NCBI RefSeq assembly: GCF_020892095.1
Contig: NZ_AP024845.1
Coordinates: 1,240,001-1,304,000, forward strand
Source: Claveliimonas bilis
Lineage (GTDB): Bacteria > Bacillota > Clostridia > Lachnospirales > Lachnospiraceae
Direction: 5' to 3'
DNA: 64,000 bases
Position 1 is the first letter of the stretch. Every line of letters begins with the position of its first letter. Below, piece by piece: positions 25,390 to 35,716 of this stretch. The position numbers and the translations under genes were made by a program. The notes beneath the pieces were generated by a model. That model ran no database searches. It was not told the origin of the DNA and saw only the letters and a program-made list of their open reading frames with translations.

Positions 25390-27330
25390 TTAATACAACT
25401 TTGCCCCTGCCGGAATTCTGTCATCTACCATTAACAGATTCAGCCCCTCACGGCCATCTTCTTCATGAACTGCTGAAATCAGCATACCTTCGGAATCAAT
25501 ACCCATCATTTTTCTCGGCGGCAGATTTACAATCGCAATAGCTGTCTTACCAACCAGTTCTTCCGGCTCGTAATACTCGTGAATACCGCTTAAGATCACG
25601 CGGTCCTTGCGAACGCCGTCATCCAGAGTAAATTTCAAAAGCTTTTTGCTCTTGGGCACAGCCTCACATGCCAGGATCTTCACAGCACGGTAATCGGATT
25701 TTGCAAATGTCTCAAAATCTACCATCTCTTCAAAGAGGGGCTCGATCTTCACGTTGGAAAAGTCGATCTTCGCTGCCGGTTTTTCTGCCTTTGCAGCTGC
25801 CGGCGCCGCCTGACTTTCATTGTTCGCAGCATTCTTTGCCGCTCCCTGTGACTTCATTGTCGGGAACAAAAGCACGTCACGGATTGCCGCAGAATCTGTC
25901 AGAAGCATACACATTCTGTCAATGCCGAATCCGATTCCTCCTGTCGGCGGCATACCGATCTCCAGAGCATTGAGGAAGTCTTCATCTGTCGTATTTGCCT
26001 CCTCATCGCCCATAGCAAGCAGCTCTTCCTGTGCTTTGAACCGTTCTTTCTGATCGATAGGATCGTTCAGCTCGGAGTAAGCGTTCGCCATTTCCCAGCC
26101 GTTCATAAAGAACTCAAACCGCTCTACATATTCCGGATTTTCCGGTTTTTTCTTTGTAAGCGGAGAAATCTCGATCGGATGATCTGTAACAAAAGTAGGC
26201 TGGATCAGGTGTTCCTCTGCAAACTCTTCAAAGAAGAGACTTAAGATATCGCCCTTCTTATGATGCGCTTCGTATTCTACGTGATGCTCGTCCGCAAGTT
26301 TCTTGGCATCCTCGGTTGTCTCTACCTCGTTCCAGTCCACACCGGCATATTTCTTCACGGCATCTACCATAGTGATACGCTCAAACGGCTTTCCAAGATC
26401 CATTTCTACGCCGTTGTATACGATTTTAGTAGTTCCCAGAACTTCCTGCGCTACATGACGGTAAAGATTCTCTGTCAGATCCATCATTCCGTTGTAATCT
26501 GTATATGCCTGATACAGCTCCATCAGAGTAAATTCCGGGTTGTGCCTTGTATCCAGACCTTCATTTCTGAATACACGCCCGATCTCATACACTCTTTCCA
26601 GCCCGCCGACGATCAGACGTTTCAGATACAGCTCCAGAGAAATGCGGAGTTTAAAGTCCTCTCCCAGAGCATTAAAATGTGTCTCAAAGGGTCTTGCTGC
26701 AGCTCCTCCGGCATTGCTTACAAGCATAGGGGTCTCTACCTCAAGGAATCCCTGTCCGTCCAGGTATCTCCGGATGGAACTGATAATATGAGAACGTTTG
26801 ATAAATGTATCCCGTACTTCCGGATTCATAATGAGATCCACATATCTCTGACGATAACGCATATCTGTGTTTGTCAGTCCGTGGAATTTCTCCGGAAGGA
26901 TCTGCAGGCTCTTAGACAGAAGCTTTACTGCAGAGGCATGAATGGAAATCTCTCCTGTCTTTGTCTTAAAGACTTCTCCTTCCACACCTACAATATCGCC
27001 GATATCCAGCTTCTTGAAATCTTTGTATTCTTCTTCTCCTATGCCATCTCTTGCAACATAGCACTGGATATTTCCGCTCTGATCAAGAACATTACAGAAG
27101 GATGCCTTTCCCATCACACGTTTCTGCATCACACGGCCTGCAACTGTCACGTGCTTTCCTTCCATCTCCTCATAATGATCCTTAATATCAGATGTATGGC
27201 ATGTCACATCATAACGCATAACCTGATAGGGGTCTTTTCCGTTTGCCTGAAGCTCCGCCAGCTTCTCGCGGCGTACCTTTCTAAGCTGGTTTAAATCTGG
27301 TTCCTGGGCATTCTTCTGCTGATTAGACAC
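25390..27330 (-). CDS. lysS: Lysyl-tRNA synthetase (class II) with C-terminal tRNA-binding domain
   Basis: It charges tRNA-Lys with lysine. The N-terminal OB-fold anticodon domain (about 60-160) and the class II core ([49 protein letters not shown] near 480) are complete. An Ala/Lys-rich linker (about 510-535) then leads to an extra C-terminal domain of about 110 residues with [20 protein letters not shown] and [14 protein letters not shown], the EMAPII/Trbp111 tRNA-binding fold usually seen on MetRS or PheRS. It starts at GTG with GAGGAG nearby. Most bacterial LysRS are about 490-500 residues, so this 646-residue form is a fusion. Confidence 0.96.
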   Translation of the reverse strand: MSNQQKNAQEPDLNQLRKVRREKLAELQANGKDPYQVMRYDVTCHTSDIKDHYEEMEGKHVTVAGRVMQKRVMGKASFCNVLDQSGNIQCYVARDGIGEEEYKDFKKLDIGDIVGVEGEVFKTKTGEISIHASAVKLLSKSLQILPEKFHGLTNTDMRYRQRYVDLIMNPEVRDTFIKRSHIISSIRRYLDGQGFLEVETPMLVSNAGGAAARPFETHFNALGEDFKLRISLELYLKRLIVGGLERVYEIGRVFRNEGLDTRHNPEFTLMELYQAYTDYNGMMDLTENLYRHVAQEVLGTTKIVYNGVEMDLGKPFERITMVDAVKKYAGVDWNEVETTEDAKKLADEHHVEYEAHHKKGDILSLFFEEFAEEHLIQPTFVTDHPIEISPLTKKKPENPEYVERFEFFMNGWEMANAYSELNDPIDQKERFKAQEELLAMGDEEANTTDEDFLNALEIGMPPTGGIGFGIDRMCMLLTDSAAIRDVLLFPTMKSQGAAKNAANNESQAAPAAAKAEKPAAKIDFSNVKIEPLFEEMVDFETFAKSDYRAVKILACEAVPKSKKLLKFTLDDGVRKDRVILSGIHEYYEPEELVGKTAIAIVNLPPRKMMGIDSEGMLISAVHEEDGREGLNLLMVDDRIPAGAKLY

Positions 27331-27381
27331 TGATCTTCACTCCTCTTCTCTTTTATCCTTATTATCAGATACCGCCCTGTT

Positions 27382-27864
27382 TTAGAGGGAACGGTCGATC
27401 TTCAAAACTTTGTACTCCAGTTCTCCTGCCTGCGTCTCTACTTTTACGCTGTCTCCGACTTCATGTCCAAGAAGGGCTCTTCCTACCGGTGACTCATTGG
27501 AAATTTTTCCCTGCAGGCTGTTGGCCTCTGTAGATCCGACAATCTTAAATTCTATCTCTTCTTCAAATTCTTCGTCATACACGGTAACGATGCATCCAAT
27601 ACTGATCTTATCAAGATTGACTTCATCCTCCACAACGACTTCCGCATTCTTCAGGATCTTCTCCAACTCTTCGATCCGTGCTTCGATGTCGCGCTGTTCA
27701 TCTTTTGCTGCATCGTACTCTGCATTTTCTGAAAGGTCTCCCTGTTCTCTTGCTTCTTTAATTTTATCAGCAACTTCTTTACGCTTTACGACTTTCAGAT
27801 TTTCCAGCTCTTCTTCCAGCTTCTTCAGACCGGTGTAGGTAAGAATTCTCTTCTTTTCTTCCAT
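27382..27864 (-). CDS. greA: Transcription elongation factor GreA
   Basis: A 160-residue GreA: an N-terminal coiled coil (about 8-75) with [19 protein letters not shown] at its tip, whose acidic residues reach into the RNA polymerase channel and trigger transcript cleavage, then an FKBP-like C-terminal domain ([16 protein letters not shown]). It rescues backtracked polymerase. GGAGAGGA precedes the ATG. It lies 51 bases before lysS on the same strand and is probably co-transcribed. Confidence 0.97.
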   Translation of the reverse strand: MEEKKRILTYTGLKKLEEELENLKVVKRKEVADKIKEAREQGDLSENAEYDAAKDEQRDIEARIEELEKILKNAEVVVEDEVNLDKISIGCIVTVYDEEFEEEIEFKIVGSTEANSLQGKISNESPVGRALLGHEVGDSVKVETQAGELEYKVLKIDRSL

Positions 27865-27973
27865 GACTATCCTCTCCTCTTTCTTGCTTTATTTCTGTAT
27901 ATCTGTCAGGGCCTTTCCCTTATATAAATCTACTTTCGCAATTTCAATATTATACATAACAGACTTTATAATG

Positions 27974-28930
27974 TCAATAGATTTTCGCCTCCAGAAGTGC
28001 CTTTAATTCTTCATAACTTTCCACCTGATTGATGGCCTCCCGAAGCCTGGCAGAACCCGTCATCCCTTTGGTATACCAGGCCACATGACTGCGCATCTGA
28101 CGGATTCCCTGATACTCTCCTTTATATTTGATCTGAAGCGCCGCATGCCGGAGCATCATATCCCTGATCTCTGTATTGGAAGGTCTGGGCAGAATGTCTC
28201 CCGTCTCATCGTAGTGCTTCAATTCCCGGAAGATCCATGGATTCCCCTGTGCTCCCCGGGCAATCATCACCCCGTCGCACCCGGTCTGTTTCATCATGTC
28301 CATTGCTTTTTTTACAGAAGTCACATCTCCATTACCGATAACAGGGATGCCAACCGCTTCTTTGACCTGCCGGATAATATCCCAGTCCGCTTCCCCGGAA
28401 TAATACTGCTCTCTCGTCCTTCCGTGAACCGCCACTGCCGCCCCGCCGGCTTCCTCAATAATCTTTGCGATTTCCACAGCATTTATACTGGAATCGTCAA
28501 AGCCTTTACGGATTTTTACCGTCACAGGTTTCTGAATTGCTTTGACCGTTTTGGATACGATCTCATAGACCAGATCCGGCTGCTTCATCAAAGCAGACCC
28601 TTCTCCATTTTTCACTACTTTAGGAACCGGACACCCCATATTGATGTCTAAAATCTGAAAAGGAAGTTCTTCTATCTTTTTGGCCTGCTCGCTGATGACA
28701 TCAGGATCCGAGCCAAACAACTGGAGGGATACCGGATACTCTTCGGGATGGATCTTCAGAAGTTCCCTGGTATTACGATTTTCATACTGAAGCGCTTTTG
28801 CGCTTACCATTTCCATACATAAAAGGCCGGCACCCTGCTCTTTGCAGAGCAAACGGAATGGCAGGTCTGTTACGCCTGCCATCGGTGCCAGCACATACGG
28901 GTGCTCGATTGTAAGATTTCCTATTTTCAT
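27974..28930 (-). CDS. dusB: tRNA-dihydrouridine synthase B
   Basis: A 318-residue FMN-dependent TIM-barrel enzyme that reduces uridine to dihydrouridine in tRNA. Motifs: [33 protein letters not shown] with the catalytic Cys, [32 protein letters not shown] and [11 protein letters not shown]. The ATG overlaps the stop of coaX by four bases, so the two are translationally coupled. Confidence 0.96.
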   Translation of the reverse strand: MKIGNLTIEHPYVLAPMAGVTDLPFRLLCKEQGAGLLCMEMVSAKALQYENRNTRELLKIHPEEYPVSLQLFGSDPDVISEQAKKIEELPFQILDINMGCPVPKVVKNGEGSALMKQPDLVYEIVSKTVKAIQKPVTVKIRKGFDDSSINAVEIAKIIEEAGGAAVAVHGRTREQYYSGEADWDIIRQVKEAVGIPVIGNGDVTSVKKAMDMMKQTGCDGVMIARGAQGNPWIFRELKHYDETGDILPRPSNTEIRDMMLRHAALQIKYKGEYQGIRQMRSHVAWYTKGMTGSARLREAINQVESYEELKALLEAKIY

Positions 28931-29742
28931 CTGTCAGATGTCCTTTCCGTTTCCTGCTCCTTCTTCTTTCCCCGGAAACGATTCCTTTCATATATAAGGC
29001 GCAGACCTTCCAGAGTCAGGATCGGATCATAGATATCAATACTTTCCGTTGCTGCCGCAAGGATGTTTCCAAGTCCTCCTGTTGCCACTACTTTCGCATC
29101 CAGATATCCGGATTCCTTTTTCATCCGGTCAATAATATATTCTGTCTGACCGATATAGCCGTACACCAGTCCGGCCTGCATACTGGACACTGTCTCTCTG
29201 GCCAGAATAGTATCCGGTTTCCGTATTTCAATCTCCGGAAGCATGGCTGCATCTCCCCACAGCGCTCTTGCTGATGTGCGGATCCCCGGCGCAATGACTC
29301 CCACTGCAAATGTACCGTCCGGCTCTACCAGATCATAAGTAGTCGCTGTACCAAAATCAATGACAATAACCGGCCCTCCATACAGATAATAGGCTGCCAC
29401 TGCATCCACGATCTTATCCGGTCCTGTCTGGCGCGGATTTTCTGTTGCCACCCGGATTCCGGTCTTGATCCCTGCAGAGACGATGATCGGCTTCCGGTTA
29501 AAATATTTAATAATGCAGCTGCCCAGAGAATGCATAATGTCCGGCACGACAGACGCAATGATAATGTCGTCTACTTCTTCCGGATTTTCTCCCTGGTTCC
29601 GGATCATTTCCCGGATCGCTATTCCATATTCATCTGAAGTTCTCGGCTGTTTTGTTGTCATTCGGAATTTTGCCAGAAGCTCGCTCTCCCGATACAGCCC
29701 CATTGTAATATTTGTGTTGCCTACATCCATTACAAGCAGCAT
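28927..29742 (-). CDS. coaX: Type III pantothenate kinase
   Basis: It catalyses the first step of coenzyme A synthesis, phosphorylation of pantothenate. The 271-residue protein has the phosphate-binding [12 protein letters not shown] at the N-terminus, the second phosphate motif [11 protein letters not shown], and [11 protein letters not shown]. Members of this ASKHA-fold type need a monovalent cation. It lies between a DUF6145-like gene and dusB in a tight run. Confidence 0.96.
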   Translation of the reverse strand: MLLVMDVGNTNITMGLYRESELLAKFRMTTKQPRTSDEYGIAIREMIRNQGENPEEVDDIIIASVVPDIMHSLGSCIIKYFNRKPIIVSAGIKTGIRVATENPRQTGPDKIVDAVAAYYLYGGPVIVIDFGTATTYDLVEPDGTFAVGVIAPGIRTSARALWGDAAMLPEIEIRKPDTILARETVSSMQAGLVYGYIGQTEYIIDRMKKESGYLDAKVVATGGLGNILAAATESIDIYDPILTLEGLRLIYERNRFRGKKKEQETERTSDR

Positions 29743-29745
29743 TCG

Positions 29746-30096
29746 TCAGTCCCCCTTTTTCTGTTCTTCCTGTCCCAGGAAAAATACCTGATAGTACAGC
29801 TGAAGAGCCTCCAGAAGTTCTTCTTTTTCCCTTTGCAGCTGCTTGATCTTAAGCTGGCTTCCGATCTCATCAAACATGGCGTCTCCTTCTACAGAAGACA
29901 CCTCGAAACACAGCGTTCCATCTTCCTCATAAGCCAGTGTCAGGATTCCTCCCACATCATGTACATAGAGCACACACATGATCTTCAGCTCATCCTTTAC
30001 ATGATCCGGAAGCTGTTCAAAGTCCGGATTGAGATAATATTTTTCCTCATATGAATTTGCCCCGCAGAGCACAATTTTATCCTTATACATATCCAT
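29746..30096 (-). CDS. DUF6145-like protein
   Basis: A 116-residue protein (from the ATG at 30096, with GAGG five bases before) starting MDMYKDKIVLCGANSYEEKY. It has alternating beta-strand-like segments and a helical C-terminus (LKIKQLQREKEELLEALQLY) that could form a coiled coil. I know the family only as a conserved protein of unknown function next to birA and coaX in Lachnospiraceae. It overlaps the end of birA by 14 bases. Confidence 0.75.
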   Translation of the reverse strand: MDMYKDKIVLCGANSYEEKYYLNPDFEQLPDHVKDELKIMCVLYVHDVGGILTLAYEEDGTLCFEVSSVEGDAMFDEIGSQLKIKQLQREKEELLEALQLYYQVFFLGQEEQKKGD

Positions 30097-31063
30097 ATAT
30101 TCCTCGTACAGAGACTTCCCCGGAAAACACAGTCTCGCGTCTGCCGTTCTCCCGCTCCACAAGAAGCTCTCCTTTTTCATTGATCCCCAAAGCAAATGCC
30201 GTATACTCTCCCTTTGGATCGAGCACGCGCACTTCTCTTTCCTTATTTAAAAGAAGCCCGTTGTAGCGCTCTTTAAGCCCTGCAAGACTCCCATCCTTCA
30301 GAAAGATCTCATAATTCTTTTCAAATTTTTCCATCACCTGTGCAACAAGCTTAGCCCGGATCCACTCTTTGCCGGATTCCAGTTTCAGGGAAGTAGCCCT
30401 CCCTGCTAATTCTTCCGGAAACTCATCATGGTTCACATTAATCCCCACTCCGATCACCACATAACTGATCTGTTCTTCTTCCAGACTCATTTCCGTCAAA
30501 ATGCCGCATATTTTTTTCTTATTTATCACAAGATCATTGGGCCATTTGATCCCGGCATCAAGTCCGGTCTCTTCCTTCACCGCCTCTACGACGCTAAGAG
30601 CCATGACCAATGTCAGCATAGGCGCCTGCACAGGTGCGATCTGCGGTTTTAAAAGGATACTCATATAGATATCCTTTCCGGGCGCCGACTCCCATCCTCT
30701 GCCGCGCCGCCCTTTCCCTGCACTCTGTGCATCCGCCGCCGCTAAAGTGCCGTGGGGCGCCCCTTCTTCTCCCAGGGCCTTTGCCCGTGTATTGGTAGAA
30801 TCTGTTTCTTCATAATAAAAGACATTCCGCCCTGCCCATTTTGTCTCGATCCGGCTCTCAATTTCAGCTTTTGACATCACATCGGGACTTCCGGTCAGGT
30901 GATAACCTCTCCTGCGGACTGCCTCTATTTCATACCCTTCTTCTTTTAGCTGTTCTATTACTTTCCAGACAGCAGTTCTGGACACATGAAACCTGTCACA
31001 GATCTGCTGCCCTGATACATATCCATCTGCTGCCCGAAGCATGGATAAAATTTCTGTTTTCAT
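30083..31063 (-). CDS. birA: Biotin-protein ligase / biotin repressor
   Basis: A 326-residue bifunctional BirA: winged HTH at about 5-60 (VSGQQICDRFHVSRTAVWKV), biotinyl-AMP-forming core with DSTNTRAK, AQSAGKGRRGRGWES (the ligand-clamping loop), IKWPNDLV and GVGINVN, and a C-terminal SH3-like cap. It attaches biotin to acceptor proteins and can repress biotin genes. I use the ATG at 31063, 7 bases after the argF stop, with GGAG upstream; an in-frame TTG lies earlier. Confidence 0.95.
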   Translation of the reverse strand: MKTEILSMLRAADGYVSGQQICDRFHVSRTAVWKVIEQLKEEGYEIEAVRRRGYHLTGSPDVMSKAEIESRIETKWAGRNVFYYEETDSTNTRAKALGEEGAPHGTLAAADAQSAGKGRRGRGWESAPGKDIYMSILLKPQIAPVQAPMLTLVMALSVVEAVKEETGLDAGIKWPNDLVINKKKICGILTEMSLEEEQISYVVIGVGINVNHDEFPEELAGRATSLKLESGKEWIRAKLVAQVMEKFEKNYEIFLKDGSLAGLKERYNGLLLNKEREVRVLDPKGEYTAFALGINEKGELLVERENGRRETVFSGEVSVRGIYGYV

Positions 31064-31070
31064 TTCGTGA

Positions 31071-32006
31071 TTATTCTCCAAGCGTTGCAACCATTATGGC
31101 CTTGATAGTGTGCAGACGATTCTCCGCCTCGTCAAACACAACTGATTTCTCGCTTTCAAATACGTCCTCTGTTACTTCTTTTCCTTTATTTGCAGGCAGA
31201 CAGTGTGAGAACAGTGTGGTATCCTTGCCGGTGCGCTTCATCAGCTCTGCATTTACCTGATACGGAAGGGCAAGCTTTGTTCTCTCCTGTTCTTTCTTCT
31301 CCTCGCCCATGGAGAACCATACGTCCGTATAGAGCATATCCGCTCCTTCTACCACATCCAGTTCATCCGATACTTCCACTACAGAACCTGCCTCTTTTGC
31401 ATAACCTCTGCATTCCTCTACAAGATCTGCATCCGGCCACAGACGTTTTGGAGCTGCAATAGCAATATTCACTCCAACCTTACTGCATCCCATCAGAAGG
31501 CTGTTTGCCACGTTGTTGCGTCCGTCTCCCAGATAAACAATTTTCAGTCCCTTAATATGTCCGAAATTTTCCTTCAGTGTAAGCAGCGTTGCCAGACACT
31601 GTGTGGGATGCCACTGATCTGTCAGACCGTTCCATACCGGAACGCCGCTGTACTGTGCAAGAGCTTCTACAAATTCGTGATCAAATCCTCTGTATTCAAT
31701 TCCGTCAAACATACGTCCCAGAACACGCGCCGTATCTTCAATACTCTCCTTTTCGCCGAGCTGCAGTTCGGACCCTGCCAGATATGTTGCAGTTGCACCC
31801 TCGTCCTGCGCCCCGATAGTAAAAGCACATCTCGTTCTTGTAGAAGGTTTTTCAAAGATCAGGGCAATATTCTTTCCCTGCAGGCTGTGTCCTTTGATTC
31901 CTCTTTTTCGTTTTTCTTTCAGCTCCTCTGCAAGATCTACCAGGTATAAAATCTCCTCTGCAGTAAAGTCTCTTAACTTCAAAAAACTACGTCCTTTTAA
32001 ATTCAT
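31071..32006 (-). CDS. argF: Ornithine carbamoyltransferase
   Basis: It makes citrulline from ornithine and carbamoyl phosphate in arginine synthesis. The 311-residue protein has KPSTRTRCAF (carbamoyl phosphate site), DQWHPTQCLA and SHCLPA with the catalytic Cys, plus EAENRLHTIKAIM. GAGGAA precedes the ATG at 32006. Putrescine carbamoyltransferase is an alternative of similar sequence, but DQWHPTQ with HCLPA fits OTC. Confidence 0.93.
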   Translation of the reverse strand: MNLKGRSFLKLRDFTAEEILYLVDLAEELKEKRKRGIKGHSLQGKNIALIFEKPSTRTRCAFTIGAQDEGATATYLAGSELQLGEKESIEDTARVLGRMFDGIEYRGFDHEFVEALAQYSGVPVWNGLTDQWHPTQCLATLLTLKENFGHIKGLKIVYLGDGRNNVANSLLMGCSKVGVNIAIAAPKRLWPDADLVEECRGYAKEAGSVVEVSDELDVVEGADMLYTDVWFSMGEEKKEQERTKLALPYQVNAELMKRTGKDTTLFSHCLPANKGKEVTEDVFESEKSVVFDEAENRLHTIKAIMVATLGE

Positions 32007-32106
32007 ATCACTCGTTCCTCTCTTCTTTTGGTCTTGTCGGCACACGGCTGTATCCGGACCGCCTGATTTCTTTCCATAATACCACTGTTTCCGCGTTTCT
32101 TCAATA

Positions 32107-32913
32107 TTATTTCCTTCTTCGCTGTCTCCCCGCCTCAAACATCAGGATTGTAGCGGCAATGGCTGCATTCAGCGATTCCACTTCCCCTTCCATGGGGATG
32201 CGTATATAGGTATCTGCCATCCGGGCCGTTTCTTCCTTAAGTCCATTTCCTTCATTCCCGATCAGGAAGGCACTGCCGCCTGTATAATCTTCCTCGTCAT
32301 AATCTGCCGTCCCTTTCAGATGGGCCGCATAAATCCGGATCCCGGCTTCTTTCATCTTGTGAAGAAATCTTTCCATGTCATCCTCACGCCTGCAGGGAAC
32401 CCGGTATACGGATCCCATTGTAGATCGGACAGTCTTGGGATTATAAAGATCCACACAATCGCTGCTCATAACAACTCCGGTCACGCCGGCTCCCTCGCCG
32501 GTTCGAAGGATAGTACCCAGATTTCCCGGGTCCTGCAGATTATCCAGCACCATAAGAAGAGGCGGCTTTCCGCCTGCCTGCAGATCAAACATCTCCTCTG
32601 CAGACGGCTCCTTTCTTCGTGCCATCACACACAGGACGCCCTGGGGCGTCTTTGTATCTGAAACGTGGGAAAATACATGATCCGCAAGAATTTCTGCCTG
32701 AATGCGGGCCTCCTGCTCCTTCCGGCAGATCAGTTCTTTTTCTTTCTTTGCAAAGCTTTCCGAGACATACAGTTCTCTTAACATTTCCGGCGGCGCTTCC
32801 CGAAACATCCTAAGTCCTTCTGTCAGAAACACCTGCTCTTCCTCTCTCATCCTCCGTTTTTTCTGAAGTCCCGCAAGTCTTTTTATTCTCGGATTGGCTG
32901 TACTTGTAATCAT
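32107..32913 (-). CDS. TrmH/SpoU-family RNA 2'-O-methyltransferase
   Basis: A 268-residue SPOUT methyltransferase with an N-terminal substrate-binding domain and the three trefoil-knot motifs: NLQDPGNLGTILRTGEGAG, FLIGNEGNGL and PMEGEVESLNAAIAA. It should methylate a ribose in 23S rRNA or tRNA using SAM. The exact nucleotide cannot be told. It follows the K+ channel regulator gene by 7 bases. Confidence 0.92.
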   Translation of the reverse strand: MITSTANPRIKRLAGLQKKRRMREEEQVFLTEGLRMFREAPPEMLRELYVSESFAKKEKELICRKEQEARIQAEILADHVFSHVSDTKTPQGVLCVMARRKEPSAEEMFDLQAGGKPPLLMVLDNLQDPGNLGTILRTGEGAGVTGVVMSSDCVDLYNPKTVRSTMGSVYRVPCRREDDMERFLHKMKEAGIRIYAAHLKGTADYDEEDYTGGSAFLIGNEGNGLKEETARMADTYIRIPMEGEVESLNAAIAATILMFEAGRQRRRK

Positions 32914-32920
32914 ACTTTTC

Positions 32921-33571
32921 TCACTCTTTCCTGAATCGTTGCAGATCCTGATTTCTTCCGATCAGGATCAATATCCCGTCATCCTGCAGGGGCCGGAAAG
33001 GATCAGGATTCACCTCTACCTCTTCTCCCCGCATGATGCCCACTACATTGATGCCGTACTTTTTTCGTATATCCAATTCCTCCAGTGTCCTGCCGACCCA
33101 TTTGCGGGGCACTTCCACTTCTACCATGCTGTAATCCGCCGACAGAGTGATCCAATCCGCAAAATCCGCAGACACGAGATTTTTGGCTACCCGGGAACCC
33201 ATTTCCCACTCCGGATGCACCACCGCATCCGCGCCGATCTTTCTTAAGATAGCGGCATGATGTTCGTGCTGCGCCTTTGCCAGCACATAGGGAACTCCCT
33301 CCTCTTTTGCCAGAAGCGTCGCCATGATATTGGCTTCCATATTCTCTGAGATCGCCACAATAAGGCCATCCAGATTTCTGGCACCCAGTGATTTCATCAA
33401 AGATGGTTCACCGATATCTGCCCGCATGGCATAGGAGACATGATCGGAAATCTCCTGCACCTTTTCCATATCCTCATCTACAGCGATTACCTCACAGCCC
33501 AGCTGCTGCAAAGAAAGCGCCACACTCACTCCAAAATTTCCAAGACCTAAGACTGCATACTGCTTCTTCAT
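32921..33571 (-). CDS. K+ uptake regulatory protein, KtrA/TrkA-like
   Basis: A 216-residue cytosolic ring subunit: RCK_N Rossmann domain with LGLGNFGVSVA and AVDEDMEKV, and an RCK_C domain from about 140. It binds nucleotide (ATP/ADP or NADH) and gates the membrane partner encoded just upstream. The 48-base gap and co-direction with the KtrB-like gene support a complex. Confidence 0.94.
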   Translation of the reverse strand: MKKQYAVLGLGNFGVSVALSLQQLGCEVIAVDEDMEKVQEISDHVSYAMRADIGEPSLMKSLGARNLDGLIVAISENMEANIMATLLAKEEGVPYVLAKAQHEHHAAILRKIGADAVVHPEWEMGSRVAKNLVSADFADWITLSADYSMVEVEVPRKWVGRTLEELDIRKKYGINVVGIMRGEEVEVNPDPFRPLQDDGILILIGRNQDLQRFRKE

Positions 33572-33619
33572 ACTGATCTCCTCGCCTGTTCTATCTTTTT
33601 TCTTCTCTCCTGCTGTTTC

Positions 33620-34987
33620 CTAACCTACCATAACTCTCTGTGTGGGCAGTTCCCGCTCCAGTCCTTTTTGTTTTGCCCGCCCGCCAAACAAAAGCGCCAG
33701 CGTCATCGGTCCGATCCGGCCAATATACATCAGGATCATAATAACTGCCTGACTGCCCCTTGCAAGATCCGGCGTCAGGTCAGCGGTCAGTCCCACGGTT
33801 CCGATTGCCGAGCAGGTCTCATAGAGAACCCGGATAAAGGATACATCCTTCTCAATTCCTGCCACAATAGCTGTCCCGGTAAACAACGCGATCACTGCCA
33901 GTGTAATGACAGCCGATCCCATACGAATGTTCCGTTCTGCCACTTTTCTGCCAAAACACTCTGCGTCGTCTCTTCCTTTCACCACAGCCATACAGCAGAT
34001 CACAATGAGACCGATGGTTGTTGTTTTGATCCCTCCGGCTGTTCCGCCGGGAGATCCGCCGATAAACATCAGCACACAGCTCACCATCTGGGATTCCGTT
34101 GTCAGAGCTGCCTGCGGAATGGTTGCAAACCCTGCTGTTCTTGTAGTAACAGACTGGAAAAAGGATGCCATAATCTTACTTCCAATCGGAAGATTTCCCA
34201 AAGTATCCGGATTGCTGTACTCTGCCAGGAAGAAATTCAAAGCCCCGGCGCATATCATTCCGGCTGTTACTGTCAGCACTACCTTAGAATGAAGGGAAAG
34301 CCTTGTAAACCACCATCTTCCCGGATTTTCCTTTTTCCACGCTCTTCGGATGCCGGCCAGCAGATCATACCAGACAATGAATCCCAGGCCTCCCAGGATG
34401 ATCAGCAGCATCGTCGTCACATTTATGAGAGGGTTATTTACGTATTTTATAAAACTGCTGCTTCCCAGGATATCGATCCCGGCGTTACAGAACGCAGAGA
34501 CCGCATGAAATACAGAGTACCAGATTCCTTTTATTACTCCATATTCCGGAATAAACTGGAAAGCATACAGCAGCGCCCCCACTCCCTCTACAATAAAGGT
34601 TCCTTTCAGGATTCTTAAGATAAATTTCACCATGCCGCCCGGCGAATCCATGTTATAGGTCTCCTGGATAACAATCCTTTCTTTTACCGTAATCTTTTTC
34701 CGTAAAATAAGAAAAAAGGCTGTCACACATGCGATCACCCCCAGTCCTCCCACCTGGATCAGGATCAGGAGTATCACCTGTCCAAGCAGGGTGAACTGCG
34801 CTTCCGGGGTCACTGTTACAAGACCAGTTACGCAGACAGCCGATGTCGATGTAAACAATGCGTCCATAAAAGCAATCGGGCGGGTATTGCAGGCAGGAAG
34901 CCATAACAGTACTCCCCCTGCAAGGATCACTCCCAGAAAACCTGCTGCCAGTATCTTCATTGTGTTCCATCTGATATTCTTTTTCAT
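33620..34987 (-). CDS. K+ transporter membrane subunit, KtrB/TrkH-like
   Basis: A 455-residue polytopic protein with the four M-P-M repeats of the SKT superfamily. Selectivity-filter-like segments include TSAVCVTGL, NAGIDILG, TRTAGFATI and CSAIGTVGLT; the glycines line the pore. It should import K+ (perhaps with Na+) with the adjacent KtrA-like protein. It follows the response regulator gene by 39 bases, hinting at control by the two-component system. Confidence 0.94.
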   Translation of the reverse strand: MKKNIRWNTMKILAAGFLGVILAGGVLLWLPACNTRPIAFMDALFTSTSAVCVTGLVTVTPEAQFTLLGQVILLILIQVGGLGVIACVTAFFLILRKKITVKERIVIQETYNMDSPGGMVKFILRILKGTFIVEGVGALLYAFQFIPEYGVIKGIWYSVFHAVSAFCNAGIDILGSSSFIKYVNNPLINVTTMLLIILGGLGFIVWYDLLAGIRRAWKKENPGRWWFTRLSLHSKVVLTVTAGMICAGALNFFLAEYSNPDTLGNLPIGSKIMASFFQSVTTRTAGFATIPQAALTTESQMVSCVLMFIGGSPGGTAGGIKTTTIGLIVICCMAVVKGRDDAECFGRKVAERNIRMGSAVITLAVIALFTGTAIVAGIEKDVSFIRVLYETCSAIGTVGLTADLTPDLARGSQAVIMILMYIGRIGPMTLALLFGGRAKQKGLERELPTQRVMVG

Positions 34988-35026
34988 ACTACAGCCTCCA
35001 CATTTTGTGCAAAGGACATGTTTTTT

Positions 35027-35716
35027 CTACATTCTGAAGCGGTAGCCCACTCCCCATATTGTCTCGATATACTGAGGATTAGCCGTATCCACCTCAATCT
35101 TTTCACGTATCTTTTTGATATGCACTGTGACAGTGGCAATATCTCCAATGGATTCCATGTCCCATATTTCGCTGAACAATTCATCCTTAGTATACACATG
35201 ATTGGGATGACTTGCAAGAAAAGTCAGCAAATCAAATTCCTTGGTGGTAAAGTTCTTCTCCACTCCATTGACCCACACTCTGCGGGCTGTCGTGTCAATC
35301 TTAAGCCCACGGATCTCGATGATCTTATTGGCCTCAGCCGCACTTCCGATCAGCCGCTCATAACGGGCAAGATGGGCCTTTACCCTTGCCACAAGTTCAC
35401 TGGGGCTGAAAGGCTTCGTCATATAATCATCAGCTCCGAGCCCCAGTCCCCGGATCTTATCAATATCATCTTTTTTAGCGGAAACCATAATGATCGGTGT
35501 GTTTTTCTTATCCCGCACCTGACGGCATATCTCAAATCCGTCTACGCCAGGCAGCATCAGATCCAGGATCAGCAGATTGTAATCATTTCCAAGAGCCATA
35601 TTAAGTCCGCTCTCTCCATCGTTTGCCACCTCTACTGTAAATCCGGAAAGTTCCAGATAATCTTTTTCCAGGTCAGCAATCGCCTCTTCATCCTCTACTA
35701 TCAATATTTTACTCAT
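35027..35716 (-). CDS. OmpR-family response regulator
   Basis: A 229-residue regulator: receiver domain with acidic pocket (VEDEEAIADL), phosphoacceptor Asp in LLILDLMLPG, and KPF, then a winged-helix DNA-binding domain (TTKEFDLLTFLASHPNHVYT, VTVHIKKIREKIE, GVGYRF). The start overlaps the end of the kinase gene, so the two form a two-component pair. Confidence 0.95.
   Translation of the reverse strand: MSKILIVEDEEAIADLEKDYLELSGFTVEVANDGESGLNMALGNDYNLLILDLMLPGVDGFEICRQVRDKKNTPIIMVSAKKDDIDKIRGLGLGADDYMTKPFSPSELVARVKAHLARYERLIGSAAEANKIIEIRGLKIDTTARRVWVNGVEKNFTTKEFDLLTFLASHPNHVYTKDELFSEIWDMESIGDIATVTVHIKKIREKIEVDTANPQYIETIWGVGYRFRM

Noticed and set aside
26260-27294. 344-codon open frame on the plus strand
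   Set aside because: It lies wholly antisense to lysS, which is unmistakable by its class II motifs; composition and lack of start signals mark it as a shadow.
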